DNA of 64,000 nucleotides from Ptychodera flava (GCF_041260155.1 NC_091929.1:26350080-26414079), one strand, 5' to 3'. Positions 37,709-56,293 are shown, numbered from the stretch's first letter. Notes: a model not told the origin generated them from the letters alone. Numbers and translations: made by a program.

Positions 37709-37765
37709 CATTCTCATTTGCATATTCATTTGCATGCTCATTTGCATGTTCATCTGCATATATAT
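37709..37765. repeat. Cluster of 12-bp repeats containing ATTTGCAT
   Basis: Three exact ATTTGCAT octamers (POU-factor motif, either strand) and one variant (ATCTGCAT) follow each other every 12 bp (tcatttgcatat, tcatttgcatgc, tcatttgcatgt, tcatctgcatat). It lies in intron 3 of the copy B pseudogene. Copies A and C have a single related motif at the same place. Confidence 0.75.
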
Positions 37766-38165
37766 ACATAGCGATGCAAGTACTGACATCTTTACAAATT
37801 TTTGAATTTATTTATCCACTAATCTCTGCTTTTGCAATGTCTTCTTGCTACGAACCAGCCAGTCGTTTATTCGTCAAATGTGACGTCGTCTATACAGATT
37901 CATCATTTGATCCTGTTATTTGTTCGTAAAGCTATAGTGAAGATGCCCACCCTATTCTCGCAAATGTACTGTCGACGGTAGTTGTCATAGTTATAGTGGC
38001 AAGAATCCTCAGCTTCTATGGCCATGGTCGCTACCATAATGCCAGAGTTGGGTAAAACATAACTGCGGTCACGATGCACATCACCATGGAACTGATAATC
38101 TGGAGAAGCAAAAAATAATGCACATGCGTCTTTCAGTTGTAACATTTTACACTTTCTTTGCTTTT

Positions 38166-38524
38166 AAGGTAGAACGCGCCTCGGTGGGCAGATATTCGGA
38201 CTCTAAAAATTTTTGCGATTCTTTTCTGATATATCGCTTGTGAGTGGCGCACTTTTAAAGCTCTTTGAGCGAGGAACATTTTCAGTCCAGGTTTTCGAAA
38301 ATAGACATTTCAATTTTTTCCCAAAGAGTTAACACAGGGATAGTTACCATTTTGAATTCTACACATCGGTAAATATTTGGTAATTTTGGTTTCTCCGCTA
38401 CCACACTTTGCACGATGACCCCCGATTTTTATTCTTGACCTAGTAGGAGATAGGCCGAAAGTTTCATCGAAGAAAGTTTGAGCAAAAATTTGGGTCTTTC
38501 ACTTATGAGGCGCGAACTACCTTA
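38166..38524. repeat. R1 MITE upstream of exon 3, copy B
   Basis: Starts aaggtagaacgcgcctcgg and ends gaggcgcgaactacctt, with full TIRs. It is orthologous in position to 24943-25247 and 48490-48823. Confidence 0.8.
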
Positions 38525-39899
38525 AAATGTCTTTTTTGCTATCGTGTGACGTGAGTTTTTAAATGCGGTATAGTATATCTACCTATGAAAACAAAAACTC
38601 AGTAAACAGGGTATTAGATACCCGATAGTGCGTACATTGGTCTCAGGAATAAGACAAACGTACAGTTATCATCAACGGTGCAAGATTAAAGAACTCTCGG
38701 CCAAACACGAACAAATCAACTCAGTCAAGTCACTTCTCAAACCTTTGGGAGTAGGCCTTCAGAAAAACGGATTGTTTTTATGAAGTTTTTATGATGAGGG
38801 ATGGTTCTATTATTCCTAAGGTGCACCTGGTCGCTGCTTTTATTGAACCACAGTTGACAAGATGATCTAAAGGAACATGCGCTAGTGATACAGCGAAAAA
38901 TATGGAAATAAAAAAAAGACGTGTCTTGTTGCTTACCACACCGTCGGTCTTCCAATAAGCTGCTAAGACTCCAAGCAGACCGGTAAGGATGAACTGTAAG
39001 TAATGGTAAGAATTTTCAGAATACCAAAACGGCAGTATAACAGACGGAGTACGGATGGGCGCAATAAACAGACGGTGACAAATTTGTCAAGATGACTGAT
39101 CGTGTATATGGAATCACGTTTACAAGTTTTTATATCTTGTGTTTTGGGTTTTCTTCGGGGAGAGAGGTTACTCAAAGTGGTGTTTTAATGGTGACAGGAA
39201 AATCAAATCCACGTTCAATGCAATATGGATACTACTCTGACGTATGTTTTAAAATTTGATCCCACGTCCTCGAGGGTCATCGGCATAAAGTTTTGTAGGA
39301 TCAAAAAAATTACGTTGCAAATGTGTGAACAGAATCGATTGACCAGATGATGATCCACAACAATAATCATTTCTCGCGCTACATGAGACCTTACGAGATT
39401 ATGACTGGGTATGGTGTTTGCATCTCCTGCCTTTGAAGCGGACAACAGATGATGCATTGAGTTATTGATGTACTGAGAGCTGATAAAACGTATTTACAAT
39501 TCGTCCCTGTATCAGGCAAGGTTGGTTTCCGTCGTGGCAAGTAAACAAAATGCGTTTAGTGAATGGATGAGCCACGCGGCATCTATTTATGAGGGGAGTA
39601 TTTTCATCCTCAACTGGAGGCAAATACTCACGATAGCCCCGCACCAAAGTGGTGCTGCTATGAATGATATGGCGCCATTCAGCAGTAGAATGATTATCCC
39701 AAACAAGACGCAGAGGGAGCCAAGGACAATCTGCATGGCGCCAAGGACGCCCACTACGCGATGTGAGAAGTCACTCCTAGCTCCATTTGCTGCCTGTTGC
39801 TCCATCGCGAAGGTGACTTATATCTTTACTCAACGCTGTGGTGACGATGTCTGTATCAACACTCTCCAAGCTTCCTGAAAATAAACGCAAAAGTCAAGT

Positions 39900-41129
39900 T
39901 TAAGCATTAAAGTGTTATTCAACTCGAAAACCAAAGGTGCGAGAAAGAGGGATATACTTTGAACAAACACCTTCATTTACAGAATGATGCCTACCATTGA
40001 AAACATACTCAAGATTAAACGTTCACTGAAGTACCTCCTGTACATTTTAAGTGATCTATTTTACTCAACGTACTCACAAATTTACTTTTGTTGATTAATT
40101 CATGCATGCGTTCATGTAAAATGCCCTACATCGCTCTGTTTAAGCAATGAGGATGTTGTTAGTGGAAGAAGATTGCCATCTTGTGTCAGCTAGATGTTCA
40201 AAATCGCTTTACGGCCGACTACTTCCCAGTTATCAATTTTCTTACAACGGAAACTCAAAATCTCCACTATATCTGATATCTATTGCCCCGGTCATCTTGG
40301 CAAAAACCCCGTCATTGGCTTATTCCTGCTCTCTGCCGTCCGGTGACCTTTCTTGAGCTTTGCACAATTAGCAAAAGAAGAGAACAGTTTTCAAGCCCGT
40401 CACGTCCTTTTGCAATTCGCTGATACGCGTACAAAAATTCCGCCCTTCAAGACACCACTTCCGAATCCGAACAATTGTTTGGTTTTTTTGTTGTTTTTTT
40501 TTTGTTTTTTTTTTGTTTTTTTTTTTTTTTTTGCTGATATTGCGATTGAATTCTTCTTGTTATAGTGACGCAGTGATTACATCTTGTACAGAACAAAAAT
40601 TTGATTTAACTGATTTAAGTTGAAAATATGAGAAATATCGTGCTGATTAATCTCCCTTCGTTCTGTAAGTTTTTCCTCGCTTAGCGTGTCTGTATTTGTG
40701 CATTATCTATTGTCTGCTTTCCTTTCTTTATGACTGTAACGGCCAAGGTCATGTTTTTGCTTCCATTTTATGGTTCAGAGAATGTAAAAGCTTCTGAGAC
40801 AGTTCAGAGTAAGCTCTCGCCTTTAAAGTTCAAACATGACTTACTAAATCAGCACTCTCCTCTTGCGCCAAAACGGTAAGCAACTTTTTCGAGATGTTCG
40901 TGAGTTACAATACGCTTCACGAAGCAACCCTCAACGTGCTTTGAGCCTTGCATGCATCTATCGATATGGTAGATACTTCTTCACGTCGTTTTAGTCTAAT
41001 ACACAAATGACACGAATTGTAACAGTTTTCTGATTAAGCTAAGTAGTCATAGCTGTATTCTTCTAGATATTCATTAGAATGTTTGAAACAATCAGGAACA
41101 AGTAACTGCTATTCAACATAATGAAACAC
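39900..41129. other. 5' intron and spacer upstream of copy B exon 1
   Basis: Homologous to the region upstream of copy A but without the 28457-29151 element or a TATG tract. It holds a T-rich run at 40476-40532. The open frames 40147-40356 and 40353-40565 are not conserved in the sister units. Confidence 0.5.
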
Positions 41130-41265
41130 GCGCTGCACAATATGGCGACTATAACTGGGTCATAACTACACTACAGTGATTGCGCTCCATTATTCCAGTC
41201 TGAGTTGTAAACACTCAAGTAGGTCGCCTTTACCTTGTAGACACGCTGATAAAACGTCACCTTTC
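41130..41265 (-). promoter_or_regulatory. Conserved upstream block, unit B
   Basis: Second copy of the block at 31181-31310: gcacaatatggcgac, ataactgggtcataactac, cagtgattgcgctccat, with gttgtaaacactcaagt following. One change (TGGGTCAT for TGCGTCAT) hits the AP-1/CRE-like core, in the unit whose gene is broken. Confidence 0.45.
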
Positions 41266-41299
41266 ACAGCCGAGTGCAACGCGTCGATCAACCAGGTCC

Positions 41300-44200
41300 A
41301 GGTATTCCAAACTCAATTACCGACCAGCAGCAAAAAAGTGAAAACAGTTGGTTTCCTCAAACATACAAGTGAGTGTGTAGCGCTAGTTGAAGTTACCAGG
41401 ACACTTATTTATTGATAGCAACTAACGTGTTGCTTCGTGGTCATAAGGTCACGTCAGGTCAAAGAACTGTCAGTGGAGGGAATATGTTACGAACAGCACA
41501 ATAAGGAAATAAAATTTATACCAGGCTAGTAAGTACGTGTTTAACTTCCCAGTTATAACGGAACTTTTCCCGGACCGTGGAGGTATTTTTCGTCCGTTTA
41601 TGAATCATTGTATTTGATTTCTTATGATAAGAAAAGTATTCGCGACTGAATTTCAACATTTTGAGCCAGCTTTGAAGATTTGGACACTCGGAAGATAGGA
41701 GCTGTAACTTCTGACTTCATTTTGCATGCTACAGATATCAGACAATTACACTTAACGGCCTTCTGAACAAAGGAACGTGCTGGAAAGTGTTGTATGAACA
41801 TTTTCAATACCTTCAATACACGACCACATTGTTTGAGGGTGAAGCCAGGAGTGTGAGAAACCAGTAAGGCGTGTTAAGACTCTAACAGTGTCCTTGACAT
41901 GACAAAGGGACAGTTTTAACTTCATACTAATTCGTTGTATTCACTACTATCGGTTGCACTTTTAGTGCGAGTTGGGAATGACTGTTGACCTAATTGTGTT
42001 TGACCTTATTATTTAAGTACATATTAAGGTGGAGCTGCAGGTTGCCAACACAGTTTTGTTCAGAGGAATATTTCTCATCTAAGATGACAAGGAAACCCCC
42101 TCATACTATATTTCAAAAAGCAGAGAATCTAAAGTTTAGTATGGTGGCAATAGTTTACTTGAAGGATAAGGGGTGTATATTTGGGGTGAAAACCTCTATT
42201 GTGGTATGAATAATTAATTTAAATCAAAAATTTGATACTATTTTTTGAAATGTAATATTTCACTTCAAACAATAGTACATGTAGAGAAAAAAACGACTAT
42301 TTTATTTTGCATTATTTATCCTCAGGCTAAATTGCATGGTTGAAAAACTGACACTCAAAAAAGTGATAAATATGAAAAACACGATTGGCTAAATGAATAT
42401 GACTCGTACTCAAAATGTGAGAACTTTATTGCCAAACAAAATTATCGTTTTTATACATAGCGTTTAAAAAAATATGAAAATTTCAGAAAATTTGCCCGAG
42501 CAGGAGTGGAATTTAAGTCTTTGGAAATCTTTAAATTGGGAGAGGGGAGAACTCTGGAAATCGGGTAATTTGTATACATTTCCATAAATTAGCACTTCTT
42601 TATCAGGCAACTTACGACTGCTTGACAAGCTTTTAAGTGAGCCTAACCAGTGTTTCGATCTTGGTTAAAGAATTATTTAAAATCGAATGCATATTTGCAA
42701 AAACGTGATTCTGAGCAAAATACGCTGTGTTGGGTGCGGCGCCCAGTAAATTTCCCAATAACAAATGGGGCTCTTGGCGATGGATATTCATCGGACATGG
42801 ATGAGCAATGTTTGTTCTGAAATTTTGAGATCCCCTTTGTCAACCTCGCCTCATTAAGTGTGCGAAGTTATAATTCTAGGCTAACCAACAGAGGTGCAGA
42901 ATAGAGTTTTGTTGGACATGGTCCGTTTTTGGATCAAAATTTATTACATAATTTTCAGAGGACAATTTGCCCACTTTCACCTAAGTACTTAGGCCGTGCC
43001 TGATTTCAGGCTATTCAATAGCATTACAAGTTTCCTTTGCTTCACATGGAATAGTGTGGGACCTAAATTTGTTAACAGACTTTAGGATGACTTTTGACTG
43101 CTTTATTGACTATTATGTAACATCATGGATTATTTATATTCGATTGCTAGGCTAACAGGAGGTAACATTATTTTGACCATGAACAACTCTTGAACCAAAC
43201 ATATTTACCAGCTTTTTGCGCGACCGTTCGCCTACCTTTGCATACATCAGTGTCTGCAACACAGTAGACCTTTTGTTTAGTGAAATTTGGTATAATAGTA
43301 GGCTATTCATTCTAAGCCTATGTTACAAAATGTTGGCATTTTCAATTATGAGTATACCTAATTCTCGGCTATGTATTAATGTCACCAGTAAAGGTTTTCG
43401 GCGAGTGTTAGTAACTAGGGACACTTTTTACGGTCATCTGAATTGGGTTTTTGAGTCGCTAATGGATGGTTGTATTTTGTGTAACGTCGTAATACCCAGA
43501 CAATAAAGTGATACTTTTTAAGAAATATGGACACTTTTGAAGTCACACCGATTAGTTCTATATGATAAACTAAATTGGACGTATTAATGGTATTTAATGA
43601 ATTTAATGTTCCTTGACATTGTGTATTCATTGCTTGTATATTTATTTCGGTGCACCAATGGACCAAAGACCCGTTTACAGTAACCGTAAAAGGCAGCTGT
43701 AAAAATGAAAACAATGTTAGAATAACGAGAGTAACATTAGAGACATACACAGATCACAAATATAAATGTACATTTCGAAACATGAAATCCATATAAATTA
43801 CAATGTTACAAATCATATGAAAATATTTAAAGTTGAAACAATGCACGCCTTTGAGAGAATTAACAAATCAATATAACAAGTGAACATGCTGATATTACCG
43901 TATTTTCTTTTTACTTGGCAACAGGTGAGTGTGAACATGTCAAACGCAATATAGGGGCATTTCTAATTTAAAACAAAACAACAAAAAGAAGAGGGTAAAC
44001 AACAACATACAGGACCAATACAACGAAAAGAGCGGAAGTATAACTTGTACAAAGTTTGTAGTATTTTAATTGTTTGGACTGCAAGAGATTAGACAAGTCC
44101 AAATTCCAAGTCCAAGTGTTGGCATTAAGTCGGGGTAACATTTCACACCATGCAATGCATAAATTTAAAGGAAGAACAGTTATGGTATTCACAGCTTTGC

Positions 44201-44400
44201 TTATATCTATGACACATTTATGATTGCGTGTTGTTACTATGAAAGCAGGTGATGGTGATTATTCGAGACTATGTCGATATTTATAATATGTTTGAAAGTG
44301 CATGCTGATTGTTTTTATTATGTTATTGTTCCTAGTTCCAAATATTTGTTGTCTATTAATTTGTTTAGTTATTTATTCATTTATTCATTTAATTATTCAT
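41300..44400. other. Upstream part of array unit B, no gene
   Basis: Homologous to 31343-33690. Open frames (for example 43415-43750 on the minus strand) are not maintained in units A or C. The stretch 42000-42750 has no counterpart that I can see in unit A and may be a small insertion of unknown type. Confidence 0.5.
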
Positions 44401-44509
44401 CCATCCATATTAGGCAAATTACTCCCGACCTGGTCAATACGGTGTATGCGAAAATGCTGAATTCTTTCACTACAATTGCTAATCATGTTTCGCGTTTCCA
44501 AGATTTATA

Positions 44510-44613
44510 CCCTACTCTAAGAGTTTTAAACTGCGCCCCCGCGAGGTAGATCAGAAGAAAAACATAAAACTTTGGGAGTCCGAATATCTGTCCCCAAAGC
44601 GCATTCTACCCTA
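44510..44613. repeat. R1 remnant at 3' border of unit C
   Basis: Words aactgcgccccc, gaggtagatcagaag and ccccaaagcgcattctaccc correspond to the right half of R1. Position matches units A, B and D. Confidence 0.65.
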
Positions 44614-45202
44614 GTATACAATCCATTCTTGCGGTCATTGATACATCATAGTGAGTCTGTGAGAGTCTACATATGCTTTGATGTAAAAGTGTATATTACT
44701 TATATCCTTATGACTGAATTAATAATTTACACCTGGCATCTATCGTAATGAATACCCTTCATCAGAAATACTCATACCAAGTACTTTTTCAAGGCACTAC
44801 AATAAGGTTTATATATAACACAGTACAAAACACATTATTTTATACGATAAATGCGAACACCCATTTCTAAAAATGTGTTCGGCATAACGATAAAAAATCA
44901 TATCCTTGGTGGCAAAAAGCGAATAAAAAGATCAAAAGAGAGTCTGTTTCAAGGAATACGGCACAAATTCAAAAAGGTCGTAGAATATACATTTCTAAAA
45001 ATAAAATACCTCTCAGCTAAAGTTTGGGACTTGCAAGTTTTCCCGAAACACAATTTTAAAAACTGTTAAAACAAATATGACGGCTAGCCTTTATTCTAAA
45101 TATGATCATCATTTTCATCAAGATTAAGGAACAAAGATTGTCCTCTTGTATTGTCTCACCGAAAACATTGAAACGTCATTCAAGCTTTGCGATTTGCGCT
45201 AA

Positions 45203-45208
45203 TTTATT
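45203..45208 (-). terminator. Poly(A) signal of copy C
   Basis: AATAAA on the minus strand, 51 nt past the exon 6 stop. Copy D has the identical spacing. Confidence 0.6.
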
Positions 45209-45258
45209 TTTTCCTATAAAACATATATGCAGATTCTGCGTAACAAGTTTCTTGGCAC

Positions 45259-50542
<5,284 letters not shown>

Positions 50543-50599
50543 CAAGTAGGTGACTTATATCTGTACAGTACACTACGGTATCGCTGTCTGTGTCAACAC

Positions 50600-52210
50600 T
50601 CTCCAAGCTTCCTGAAAATGAACGCAAAAGTCAACTTTAAGGATTAAAATGTTGTTCAGCTCGAAAAGCAATGGTGCGAGAGAAAGTACAATAATTTTAA
50701 CAAGCACCAGCTTTTACAGATACATCTCTTAGAGAATGTACAAAATTTTTGCCATGCACAACATACCTCCTCTGTACATTTTTAAGTGACGAATCTTTCT
50801 TCTGGAAGCATTCACAAATTTAATTTAGGTGAATAGTAGGTTAACTTTTTACTTGCTTTTAGGTTGCAAAATTGCCTTGTAAATTGAACAAGAGTTCCCA
50901 ATATTTTTGCTAAGATCGCCACCATGATAATAAAAATACTAACCGTTTAAAAACACTTCAATTGCCTCAACGTCATGAAAGTCAACGTTCGTAAATGAGG
51001 TTTATTTAACTAATTGCAACGTGATTTGTTGAAATCGCGCATGTATGTATGTATGTATGTATGTATGTATGTATGTATGTATGTATGTATGTATGTATCT
51101 ATCTATCTACGATCTATTTATTTATGTATCTGTGTATCTATGTATCTATGTATCCGTCTGTGATGTATTTATTTATCTACGTATCTATGTACGTCCGTGA
51201 AATGACCTAAATTGATTGGTTCAAACAATGACGAACAGCTGTAGAGGGAGGACGATTGGTATTTTGTAACGGCTGGATGTTCGAAATCGCTCTCTCTCTC
51301 TCTCCGAACATTAGCCAGTTATCCGTTTTCTCACAAGGAAAACTCCAATTCGAAACTATAACACATATCTACTGTCCCGGTCACCTCCACAATATCCCGT
51401 CATTGACTTATATCTGCTTTGCGTCGTTTGGTGGTCTTCCTTGAATGTTGCACATTAAGCACAAAAAATACAGTTTTCAAGACCGTCCCGTCCTTTTGCA
51501 ATCTGCTGATACGTGAAAAATAATCCGCCCTCCGAAACAATCTTCTGTGCCGAATGTTTTTTGCGAACAATTATGTTGGCTGACATTAAACTTTTACTCC
51601 TCTAGTTACAAATGACGCGGTGATTATATCTTGTTCAGCATATAAAATTTCGCTTGATTAAAGTTTTAAATATGTGAAATATCGTGTAACGTTCACACTA
51701 AAATCGGGAGGTAAAGTTGATTAATATCCCTCAGTTCAGTAATTTCCCCGTGCTTCGCGTCTGTTTGTGCTATATCTATTGTCTGCGTTCTTTTCTTTAT
51801 GACTGTAAATGCTTGGGTCATGATTTTGCGTTCATTCTATTTTTCGGATGACCTACACGTTTCTGAGATTTTTCAGAGTAAGCTCACATCTTTCAAGTTC
51901 AAACGTGACTTGAGAAATCAGCGCTTCCATCCTATCACGAAGCAGTAAGCAGTCAACTTTTCGGGGAGTTCGTGACTTAGAATACATTTTACGAAGCAAC
52001 CCTGAACGAGCTTTGAGCACTATATGCATCTATCTGTATCGAAAATACTTCGTTTTAGCCTAATAGAAAAGTGGCCCAAATTTTGATAGTTCTCTGATTA
52101 AGCAGATTATTCATAGCTATATTCTTCACAATAATCATTAGAATGTTTGAAGCAATCAATGAGGGCGACACAATTGCATCGCGACAGACTTACTAACATA
52201 ATTATGAAAT
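50600..52210. other. 5' intron and spacer upstream of copy C exon 1
   Basis: Homologous to the regions upstream of exon 1 in A and B. Contains a (TATG)n tract at 51041-51100 that corresponds to the long tract of unit A. No conserved open frame. Confidence 0.5.
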
Positions 52211-52360
52211 TCGCGCTGCACAATATGGCGACCATAACTGCGTCATAACTACGCTCCAGTAATTGCGCTCCATTCTTCCAGTCTGCGTTGAAAACATTCA
52301 ATTCAAGCAAGTCTCTTCTTTACCTTGTAGATACGTTGGTAAAACGGCACCCTTCGCACC
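52211..52360 (-). promoter_or_regulatory. Conserved upstream block, unit C
   Basis: gcacaatatggcgaccataa, ctgcgtcataactac, cagtaattgcgctccat, then accttgtagatacgttggt. It matches unit A at the CCATATT-like and TGACGCAG cores. Confidence 0.45.
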
Positions 52361-52608
52361 CAAGTGCGATGAGTCGATCAGCCAGGTAGTAGGCAGTCAA
52401 TCACCAAACAATAAAAACGATACTCACGTATCGTTTTCTTGCTCATAAGGTCACGCCAGGTCAAAGAACCGTCGTTGGAGGGAATATGTTACAAACACCG
52501 CAATGAAGGAAATAAAAGTCTGCACCAAGCCAGTCATGATGTATTTCACTTCCCTTGTTCTAACGGATCTTTTCTCGACATTAGTCGTTTGGGTATTTTC
52601 CTTTTATT

Positions 52609-54462
52609 AGCTAACGTGTGTGAACACGTGGGCTAATGTCATAGCGATGTCTGTCTGTCTGTCCCTGTGTGTGTGCGTGTGTGTTAGTGTGTGTGTGTGT
52701 GTCTGTCTGTCTGTTTACATGATAACTCAAAAACGCCTGAATATATTCAAGTCAGATTTGGTACACAGGTACCATATGCTACTTGCAAGAACTGATTAGA
52801 TTTTGGTTAGTATGGCTTGGATATTAATGAAGTTATGCAATATTGTTTTTTTCCATACAATGGTTTGCCTATGGAGACGGTAATGACAGTGTAGACATAT
52901 ATCTACAAATACTGCACAAAATTTCATGAAACTTTTCACAGATGACAATTTCAGAACATTACCATGACAATGTGAGTGTCACGTCAATTATCTGCTCATT
53001 TGCATATTTAATGAACTTTTGTTATTCGTGAGATAACTATGAAATTCTGCACCAAACTTGATGATACTTGCAGTAAATATTGATCTGATATATATCTAAT
53101 TATATTTAGAAGCATTGTGCAGTGTCAAGTTAATAAATAGCTCATTTGCATATTTTATGAAGTTTTGTAATTAGTCGTATAACTCCAATATAACTACATC
53201 AAATGTAATGAAATCTGCTGCAGATACTGATCCGACTGATATCTAACTGTGGTGTAAAGCATTTAGAAGTGTGAAGTTAATTAAGGGTTCATTTGCATAT
53301 TTAATGAACTTTGTAATTACGTATATAACTCTAAAATTACGGCACCCAAGTCAGTGAAATCGGGTACAGATATTGTTCTCATAAATATCTAATTGTACTG
53401 AGTAACATTTGGCAGTTGCAAGTTAATAAGTAGCTCATTTGCATATTTTATGAAGTTTTGTAATTAGTCATATAACTCCGAAATAACTGCACCAAATGTG
53501 ATGAAATCTGCTGCAGATACTGATCCTATAGATATCTAATTGTGGTGTAAAGCATTTAGTTGTGTGGAGTTCATTAGGGGTTCATTTGCATATTTAATAA
53601 ACTTTGTAATTAGTCATATTACTCCATAATTAGAGCATTATATTTGATGAAAGTTGCTACAGATATTGATCTGGTAAATATTTAATTGTACTGAGAAGCA
53701 TTGGGAATGTAAAGTTAATAATTAACTCATTTACATATTAAATAAAGTTTTGTAATTAGTGATTTAACTCTGAGAGTACTGTGCGAAAGTTGATTAAACT
53801 GCTACATATAATGATATAACAGATATCTGATTGTTCTTATTACACGGCTCACACGAATGTCGTTAATGTTGGTATGAATCGGGTTTATTGACAGGAATAT
53901 TGAAAAACATACTACAATAAATCCTCGTCAGATATAGTCACTCTGGCAGTAGACCGTATACAAGTCTTGTCTCACCAGACGTCTGTCTTCCACTCCATGT
54001 TGTATGCTCAATTGAACTGCTATCAGAATATACAATGTCTGTCTTTGTTCTTGTGTTTTGGTTAGTGATTATCCTGAGGTCTGCAAATGTTGCATAACAT
54101 CTCCTTGCTCGTTGTTCTGTCACTTTAAAATGAGACAGGTCAAAGGTACAATTGTTTAACACAACTTCATAACAGTCAAAAAGTATGCAGTAGTTCATGT
54201 CATACTGTATCATTTCATGCATCTAGTAGTATGTGATAAATGTCAATACATGTCGAATCTTCAGCAGTCAATTTCAATGCTTGATAACTAAGTTTGTAAT
54301 TTTATCAAACTCAAAGTCCTTCCATTTCAGGGGTCACATTAGCAGGTCGACTTTTTCTATTGAGTTTATAATGCTAAAATTTTCTACTCTGTTTACTGGA
54401 TATCCAACATTCTGTGAAGCGTAAAACACATGAGCATATTCAGTTCATATCTGGTTTAAAAT
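52609..54462. mobile_element. 1.85-kb insertion private to unit C, unclassified
   Basis: Units A and B are continuous here (B reads gaatcattgtatttgatttc; C resumes with taatcattgtatttaattc at about 54463), so this block was added to unit C. It starts with a small hairpin (acgtgtgtgaacacgt), passes through TCTG/TG-rich simple sequence (52644-52711), then an array of about 146-bp repeats, then a segment with a 94-codon minus-strand open frame (53938-54222) of no recognised family. No clear terminal repeats or target duplication were found. Confidence 0.6.
52985..53830. repeat. Array of about 146-bp repeats, at least six units
   Basis: The word catttgcatat or a near variant begins at about 52997, 53143, 53290, 53436, 53583 and 53728, spacings of 146, 147, 146, 147 and 145. 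Units share gaactttgtaattag, cagatattgat, gatatctaattg and agcattt. Units alternate in type: ctcatttgcatattttatgaag in the second and fourth versus ttcatttgcatatttaat(g/a)aac in the third and fifth, i.e. a dimeric higher-order repeat of about 293 bp. Five of the six carry a perfect ATTTGCAT octamer. Confidence 0.85.
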
Positions 54463-56290
54463 ATAATCATTGTATTTAATTCTCCGTGATAAGAAAATGT
54501 AATAATCACGATGGACCTTCAAATGGTTGGGTCCAGTTTTTGAGATTTGGTCACTCGTAAGAGAAGAGCTATAACTTCTCAATTAATTCTTCATGATATG
54601 GATATCAGACAAATTCACTTCATTCTTCTGAACAAAATATGTTGAATGGTATTGTACAAACTTTTCAAACTCATTTCACTTGGCACACATCATTGCTTAA
54701 GGTTAAAGCCATCCCAGCAGTATAAGGAAGCAGTATCCTAAGGCGTGTTTTAAGACTCTAAAAGTGTCCTTCACTTGACATGTCTATTCTAAGATCTTGA
54801 CAAAGGAACACTTTTAAATATTATTTTGTTGTATTCACTACTATCCGTCACATATCCACTGCGATTTGGGAATGACTGTTGACCTACTTTTGATTGACCT
54901 TATTATTGAATTTCAAAGTTAACAAAGTGGGCTTGACGATCGGTTTTTGTTGGACATTGATGAGTGTGACACAATCATTTGTTCTGAAATTTCAAGATCA
55001 CCTTCGTCAACTTTCATCTCATTAAGTATGCAAATATGTCATTCTAAGCTAACCAATAGAGCTGCAGGTTGTAGTCTGGTAGACATAGGCCCTTTTGGGA
55101 TGATGAAATTTTATCTCACAATATTCAGACGAACTTTTGCCTACTTTCACCATATTACTTAGGTGCATGTCGGATTTCAGGCTATCTAATAGGATTATAA
55201 GATTCCTTTGCTTGACATGGAATAGTGTTGGACAAAATTTGTTCCAAGACTTCGGGATGACCTTTGATCTGCTTTACCATCACTGATTATGCCTATATGT
55301 AATGCCAGCTCAACGATAAAGTCTAGATGTAACATTATTTTGGCCATGAACAACTATACGACCAAACATATTTACCAACTTTTTGAGTGACCGTTCGCCT
55401 ACCTTTGCATATATCAGTGTCTACAACAATATTGACCTTGTATTTAGTGGAATTGAGTATAATAGTAGGCTATTCATTCTAAGCCTATATTGTAATATGT
55501 AGGTATTTTCAATTACACGAGTACCTACATCTATGAATTAATGTCACCAGTAAAGATTGTCAGCGAGTGTGGGTAACTATGGACACAATATAAGGACATT
55601 TTCAAGGTCATCTGAATTGATTCTTTAAGTCGCTACTGGATGGTTGTATTTTGTGTAACGTCGTAATACCCGGACTCTAAAGTGACACTTTTTAACAAAT
55701 AGGGACACTTTTGAAGTCACACCGATTAGTTCTATATGATAACCTATAGTGGGTATATTAATGGTATTTAATGAATTTAATGTTTCTTGACATTATGTAT
55801 TTATTGTTTGTATATTTATTTCGGTTCACCAATGGACCAGAAGCCTATTTTCAATCACCGTGAAATGTAAATGTACATATCGAAACATGAATTCCATATA
55901 AAGTAAATGTTACACATCAAATGAATACATAAAGTTGAAACAATGAAAGCCTTTGAGAGAATTAACAAATCGATGTAACAAATGAACATGCTGATATTAT
56001 TGTATTTTCGTTAACTTGGCAACAAACATGTCAAACGCAATACAGGGGCATTTACAATTTAAAACAAAACAACTAAAAGAAGAGGGTAAACAACAACATA
56101 CACGACCAATACAACTAAAAGAGCGGAAGTATAACTTATAAACAGTTAATAGTGTTGTATTTGTTTGGACTGGAAGAGAGTACACAAGTCCAAATTCGTT
56201 TTAAAGTGTTGGCATTAAGTCGGGGCAACATTTCACATCATGCAATGCATAAATTTAAAGGAAGAACAGTTCTAGTATTCACAGCTTTGC
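54463..56290. other. Upstream part of array unit C, no gene
   Basis: Homologous to about 31630-33600 (unit A) and 41600-44210 (unit B). No open frame is conserved among the three. Confidence 0.5.
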
Positions 56291-56293
56291 TTA

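Larger units (their letters stand above)
35358..39805 (-). pseudogene. MS4A-like copy B, frameshift plus nonsense
   Basis: Recognisable exons: 39805-39632, 38993-38937, 38099-37951, 37531-37406, 36856-36739, 35518-35358. Exons 1, 2, 4 and 6 are open and close to copy A (MEQQAANGARSDFSHRVVG; FILTGLLGVLAAYWKTDG; the end is NDMLPPPYA, giving a full PPPY). Exon 3 lacks 4 nt relative to copies A and C at about 38041-38046 (helix 3, after FYPTL), which puts a stop a few codons later. Exon 5 has TAA at 36785-36787 where copy A has CAA. The exon 3 donor is GTGGGC instead of GTGAGT. All other splice borders are kept, so inactivation looks recent. A processed or edited product is not excluded, but two independent lesions argue for a pseudogene. 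Confidence 0.85.

Noticed and set aside
53938-54222. 94-codon minus-strand frame at the right end of the unit C insertion
   Set aside because: No recognisable family; could be part of an unknown element but evidence is only its length.
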